NCBI GenBank assembly: GCA_003208695.1
Contig: QCVY01000013.1
Coordinates: 1-16,641 of the forward strand
Direction: 5' to 3'
Length of the DNA: 16,641 nt
DNA from: Prochlorococcus sp. AG-686-P16
GTDB lineage: Bacteria; Cyanobacteriota; Cyanobacteriia; PCC-6307; Cyanobiaceae
Positions within the stretch are counted from its first letter, which is position 1. Each line of letters begins with the position of its first letter. Below are positions 14,622-16,641 of this stretch, piece by piece. The translations under genes and the position numbers were made by a program. A model generated the notes under the pieces. That model did not search any database and was not told where the DNA came from. It saw only the letters and a list, made by a program, of their open reading frames with translations.

Positions 14622-15731
14622 ATGACGGATATCATAGTACTAATTTTATTTGTATTGTCGGGAGCGGCATCAGGATGGCTTGGGGTTGATCTCCTACCAA
14701 TAGACATACTTAAACAGGTCTCAAATGTAGAAGGTTTTAGAGTTGTACTTGCGATAATAGGATTTTTTATTGGACTAGCAGCAGGTTTTGTATTTTTACA
14801 GCTTAGAAAGACATTCCTTGATCAAATACGTACAATGCCTACAGATTTACTAATTAGTAGGGCAGTAGGGTTGATTTTAGGATTACTTGTTGCAAATCTA
14901 CTACTTGCTCCAATATTGTTGATCCCATTTCCAAGGGAAGTATTTTTTGCAAAACCTTTAGCAGCAATTCTTAGTAATTTTTTCTTTGGGGCACTTGGTT
15001 ATAAATTAGCTGATACTCACGGCAGGACATTGTTAAGACTATTTAACCCGACTAATACTGACGCGTATTTAGTAAACGAAGGAATAATTCCAGCAGCAAG
15101 CCCAAAAATTCTTGATACTAGTGTAATTATTGATGGAAGGATAAATGGTTTATTAAGCTGTGGATTACTTGAGGGTCAATTAATTGTGGCCCAAAGTGTA
15201 ATTGATGAGCTACAAACTTTAGCTGACTCAAGTAGTAATGAAAAAAGAGGAAAAGGAAGAAGAGGTCTTAAATTATTGAAAGAGTTAAGAGAACTTTATG
15301 GAAGGAGACTTGTAATAAATCCAACTAAGTATGATGGTAATGGGGTAGATGAAAAACTTCTAAGAATTACTGAGGATATGGCAGGTACTTTAATTACTGC
15401 AGATTATAATCTCTCTCAGATTGCAGAAGTAAAAGAATTAAAAGTTATGAATTTGAGTGATTTAGTTATAGCTTTAAGGCCAGAAGTACAACCAGGAGAA
15501 TCACTTAATATAAAAATAGTCAGAGAGGGTAAAGAAAAATTGCAAGGAATTGGATATTTAGACGATGGAACAATGGTTGTTATTGATGATGCAAAGAATT
15601 TCGTTGGTGAAAGATTAGACATAGTTATTACTGGTGCATTGCAAACTCCCACTGGAAGAATGATATTTGGGAAATTGATAAATAATCCTGAGTCAAACAA
15701 ATCTTTTAAATCTCCAGCGACACAGGGCTAA
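14622..15731 (+). CDS. Membrane PIN-TRAM domain protein (YacL-like)
   Basis: 369 aa in three parts. Residues 1-130 hold about four transmembrane helices (near 3-22, 39-60, 80-103 and 110-128). Residues 162-285 form a PIN nuclease domain with acidic residues D165 (KILDTSVIIDG), E196 (VIDEL), D243 (GVDEKL) and D261 (ITADYN), consistent with a metal-dependent RNase fold. Residues 291-352 form a TRAM domain (GESLNIKIVREGKEK through TGRMIFGKL), a likely RNA-binding module. This architecture matches B. subtilis YacL and its cyanobacterial relatives, whose exact targets I do not know. It is upstream of clpR by 40 nt and may be co-transcribed. A 10-bp palindrome TCTAGCTAGA sits at 15733-15742 just after its stop. 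Confidence 0.92.
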   Translation: MTDIIVLILFVLSGAASGWLGVDLLPIDILKQVSNVEGFRVVLAIIGFFIGLAAGFVFLQLRKTFLDQIRTMPTDLLISRAVGLILGLLVANLLLAPILLIPFPREVFFAKPLAAILSNFFFGALGYKLADTHGRTLLRLFNPTNTDAYLVNEGIIPAASPKILDTSVIIDGRINGLLSCGLLEGQLIVAQSVIDELQTLADSSSNEKRGKGRRGLKLLKELRELYGRRLVINPTKYDGNGVDEKLLRITEDMAGTLITADYNLSQIAEVKELKVMNLSDLVIALRPEVQPGESLNIKIVREGKEKLQGIGYLDDGTMVVIDDAKNFVGERLDIVITGALQTPTGRMIFGKLINNPESNKSFKSPATQG

Positions 15732-15732
15732 A

Positions 15733-15742
15733 TCTAGCTAGA
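15733..15742. repeat. 10-bp palindrome between PIN-TRAM gene and clpR
   Basis: TCTAGCTAGA is a perfect palindrome immediately after the PIN-TRAM stop and 30 nt before the clpR ATG. It could be a protein-binding site; it is too small and lacks the T-run for a terminator. Chance is also plausible. Confidence 0.3.
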
Positions 15743-15771
15743 ATCAAAATATTATTTATTTTGTTGAAGAT

Positions 15772-16434
15772 ATGACTGTATCTGCTCCTTACTACGGTGA
15801 GAATACCGCTATGAGGACTCCACCACCAGATTTACCTTCACTTCTGCTAAAGGAGAGAATTGTTTACCTAGGATTGCCTTTATTTTCAGACGATGATGCT
15901 AAAAGACAATTAGGAATGGATGTTACCGAGCTCATTATTGCTCAACTTCTTTATCTGGAATTTGATGATCCAGATAAACCTATTTACTTTTATATAAATT
16001 CAACAGGTACTAGTTGGTATACAGGAGATGCAGTGGGTTTTGAAACAGAAGCTTTTGCTATTTGCGATACCATCAATTACATTAAACCACCTATCCATAC
16101 AATTTGTATTGGACAAGCAATGGGTACAGCGGCAGTTATCTTATCTTCAGGAACAAAAGGGCATAGAGCAGCTCTTCCACATGCTTCTATTGTTCTTCAT
16201 CAACCAATTAGCGGTGCTAGAGGACAAGCAACTGATATCCAAATAAGGGCAGAAGAGGTCTTAAAAAACAAAAAATCAATGCTGGAGATTTTATCACGCA
16301 ACACTGGTAAAAGTATTGAAGAGCTCTCGAAAGATTCTGACAGGATGAGTTATCTTAATCCTCAAGAAGCTTTAGATTATGGAGTAATTGATAGGATACT
16401 CACGAGCCAAAAAGATTTGCCTAATAACATTTAA
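15772..16434 (+). CDS. clpR: ClpR: ClpP-like subunit lacking the catalytic serine
   Basis: Non-proteolytic subunit of a cyanobacterial Clp core. The fold follows ClpP throughout, but where ClpP reads GQAAS the protein has GQAMG, so the nucleophile is G118. H143 (VLHQP) and D190 (DSDRM) of the triad remain. The oxyanion region SPGG is changed to STGT (77-80), followed by an extra stretch of about ten residues (SWYTGDAVGF). In Synechococcus elongatus, ClpR pairs with ClpP3 in an essential mixed core, and the same gene order is seen here: the next gene begins 35 nt downstream. 220 aa is normal. The start ATG at 15772 has GAAGA just upstream. Known database entries often name such genes clpP, which would be misleading about activity. 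Confidence 0.92.
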   Translation: MTVSAPYYGENTAMRTPPPDLPSLLLKERIVYLGLPLFSDDDAKRQLGMDVTELIIAQLLYLEFDDPDKPIYFYINSTGTSWYTGDAVGFETEAFAICDTINYIKPPIHTICIGQAMGTAAVILSSGTKGHRAALPHASIVLHQPISGARGQATDIQIRAEEVLKNKKSMLEILSRNTGKSIEELSKDSDRMSYLNPQEALDYGVIDRILTSQKDLPNNI

Positions 16435-16469
16435 TCCTTATTTTTAACTAACTACTTTTTTTTAAAATT

Positions 16470-16641
16470 ATGCCAATAGGAACTCCAAGCGTGCCTTATA
16501 GACTTCCAGGAAGTCAGTACGAAAGATGGGTAGACATTTATACAAGATTGGGGGTTGAGAGGATTTTATTCCTCGGACAAGAAGTAAATGATGGAATTGC
16601 TAATAGCTTAGTTGCTCAAATGCTCTACCTCGATTCTGATG
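16470..16641 (+). CDS. clpP: ATP-dependent Clp protease proteolytic subunit, partial (ClpP3-like)
   Basis: Start of a second clpP-family gene, cut by the right edge after 57 codons. MPIGTPSVPYRLPGS (1-15) resembles the N-terminus of cyanobacterial ClpP3. RWVDIYTRLGVERILFLGQ (19-37) and IANSLVAQMLYLDSD (43-57) are the first conserved ClpP strands and helix. The catalytic residues lie outside the window. Its position 35 nt after clpR fits a clpR-clpP3 operon. Confidence 0.9.
   Translation, partial: MPIGTPSVPYRLPGSQYERWVDIYTRLGVERILFLGQEVNDGIANSLVAQMLYLDSD

Noticed and set aside
1..16641. CRISPR, prophage, insertion sequence, toxin-antitoxin or restriction system
   Set aside because: No spaced direct repeats, transposase, integrase, nuclease-defence or toxin-like genes were seen; the PIN domain at 14622-15731 is part of a membrane-TRAM protein and has no antitoxin partner.

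Overview
The window is a gene-dense, AT-rich stretch of chromosome that looks like a high-light-adapted Prochlorococcus (marine picocyanobacterium). Reasons: very low GC, compact genes with 4-8 nt overlaps, a ClpR-like gene followed by a ClpP gene (the cyanobacterial clpR-clpP3 pair), FtsZ without a neighbouring ftsA, and a fused membrane/PIN/TRAM protein. The assignment rests on recalled protein character, not on a search. I see no insertion sequence, CRISPR array, integrase, restriction or toxin system. Nearly all of it reads as core, vertically inherited genome.

Layout. 1-1469: short leader and murA (peptidoglycan precursor synthesis). 1470-2059: the only long stretch without a recognised gene. 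It holds two overlapping small membrane-protein ORFs on the minus strand (1471-1697), nearly enclosed by a perfect 13-bp inverted repeat, then AT-rich DNA and a probable tRNA promoter. 2060-4567: tRNA-Leu(CAA), argD (starting 5 nt after the tRNA) and folC. 4564-7188 (minus): a GlcD-like FAD oxidoreductase and a CodA-like amidohydrolase. 7323-9942: tRNA-His(GTG), miaB and ddl. 9954-12379: a small conserved-looking membrane protein, ftsQ and ftsZ, which with ddl form a reduced division/cell-wall cluster. 12394-12489 (minus): the SRP RNA gene (ffs), recognised from its GGAAGG/AGCAGCC core. 12534-13307: panB. 13300-14523 (minus): a HemW-type radical SAM protein. 14622-15731: membrane-PIN-TRAM protein. 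15772 to the right edge: clpR and the start of a second clpP-family gene, cut by the window.

Functional links. MurA, Ddl, FtsQ and FtsZ serve wall synthesis and division. Two tRNAs, MiaB (tRNA modification) and SRP RNA serve translation and protein targeting. ArgD, FolC and PanB are biosynthetic (arginine, folate, pantothenate). ClpR and the partial ClpP would form a mixed Clp protease core.

I did not find a clear undescribed system. Best leads: the small-ORF pair with its inverted repeat; the CodA-like protein, which keeps the metal site but appears to lack residues that recognise cytosine; the argD start directly abutting a tRNA; and the antisense ffs gene whose promoter falls in the panB leader.
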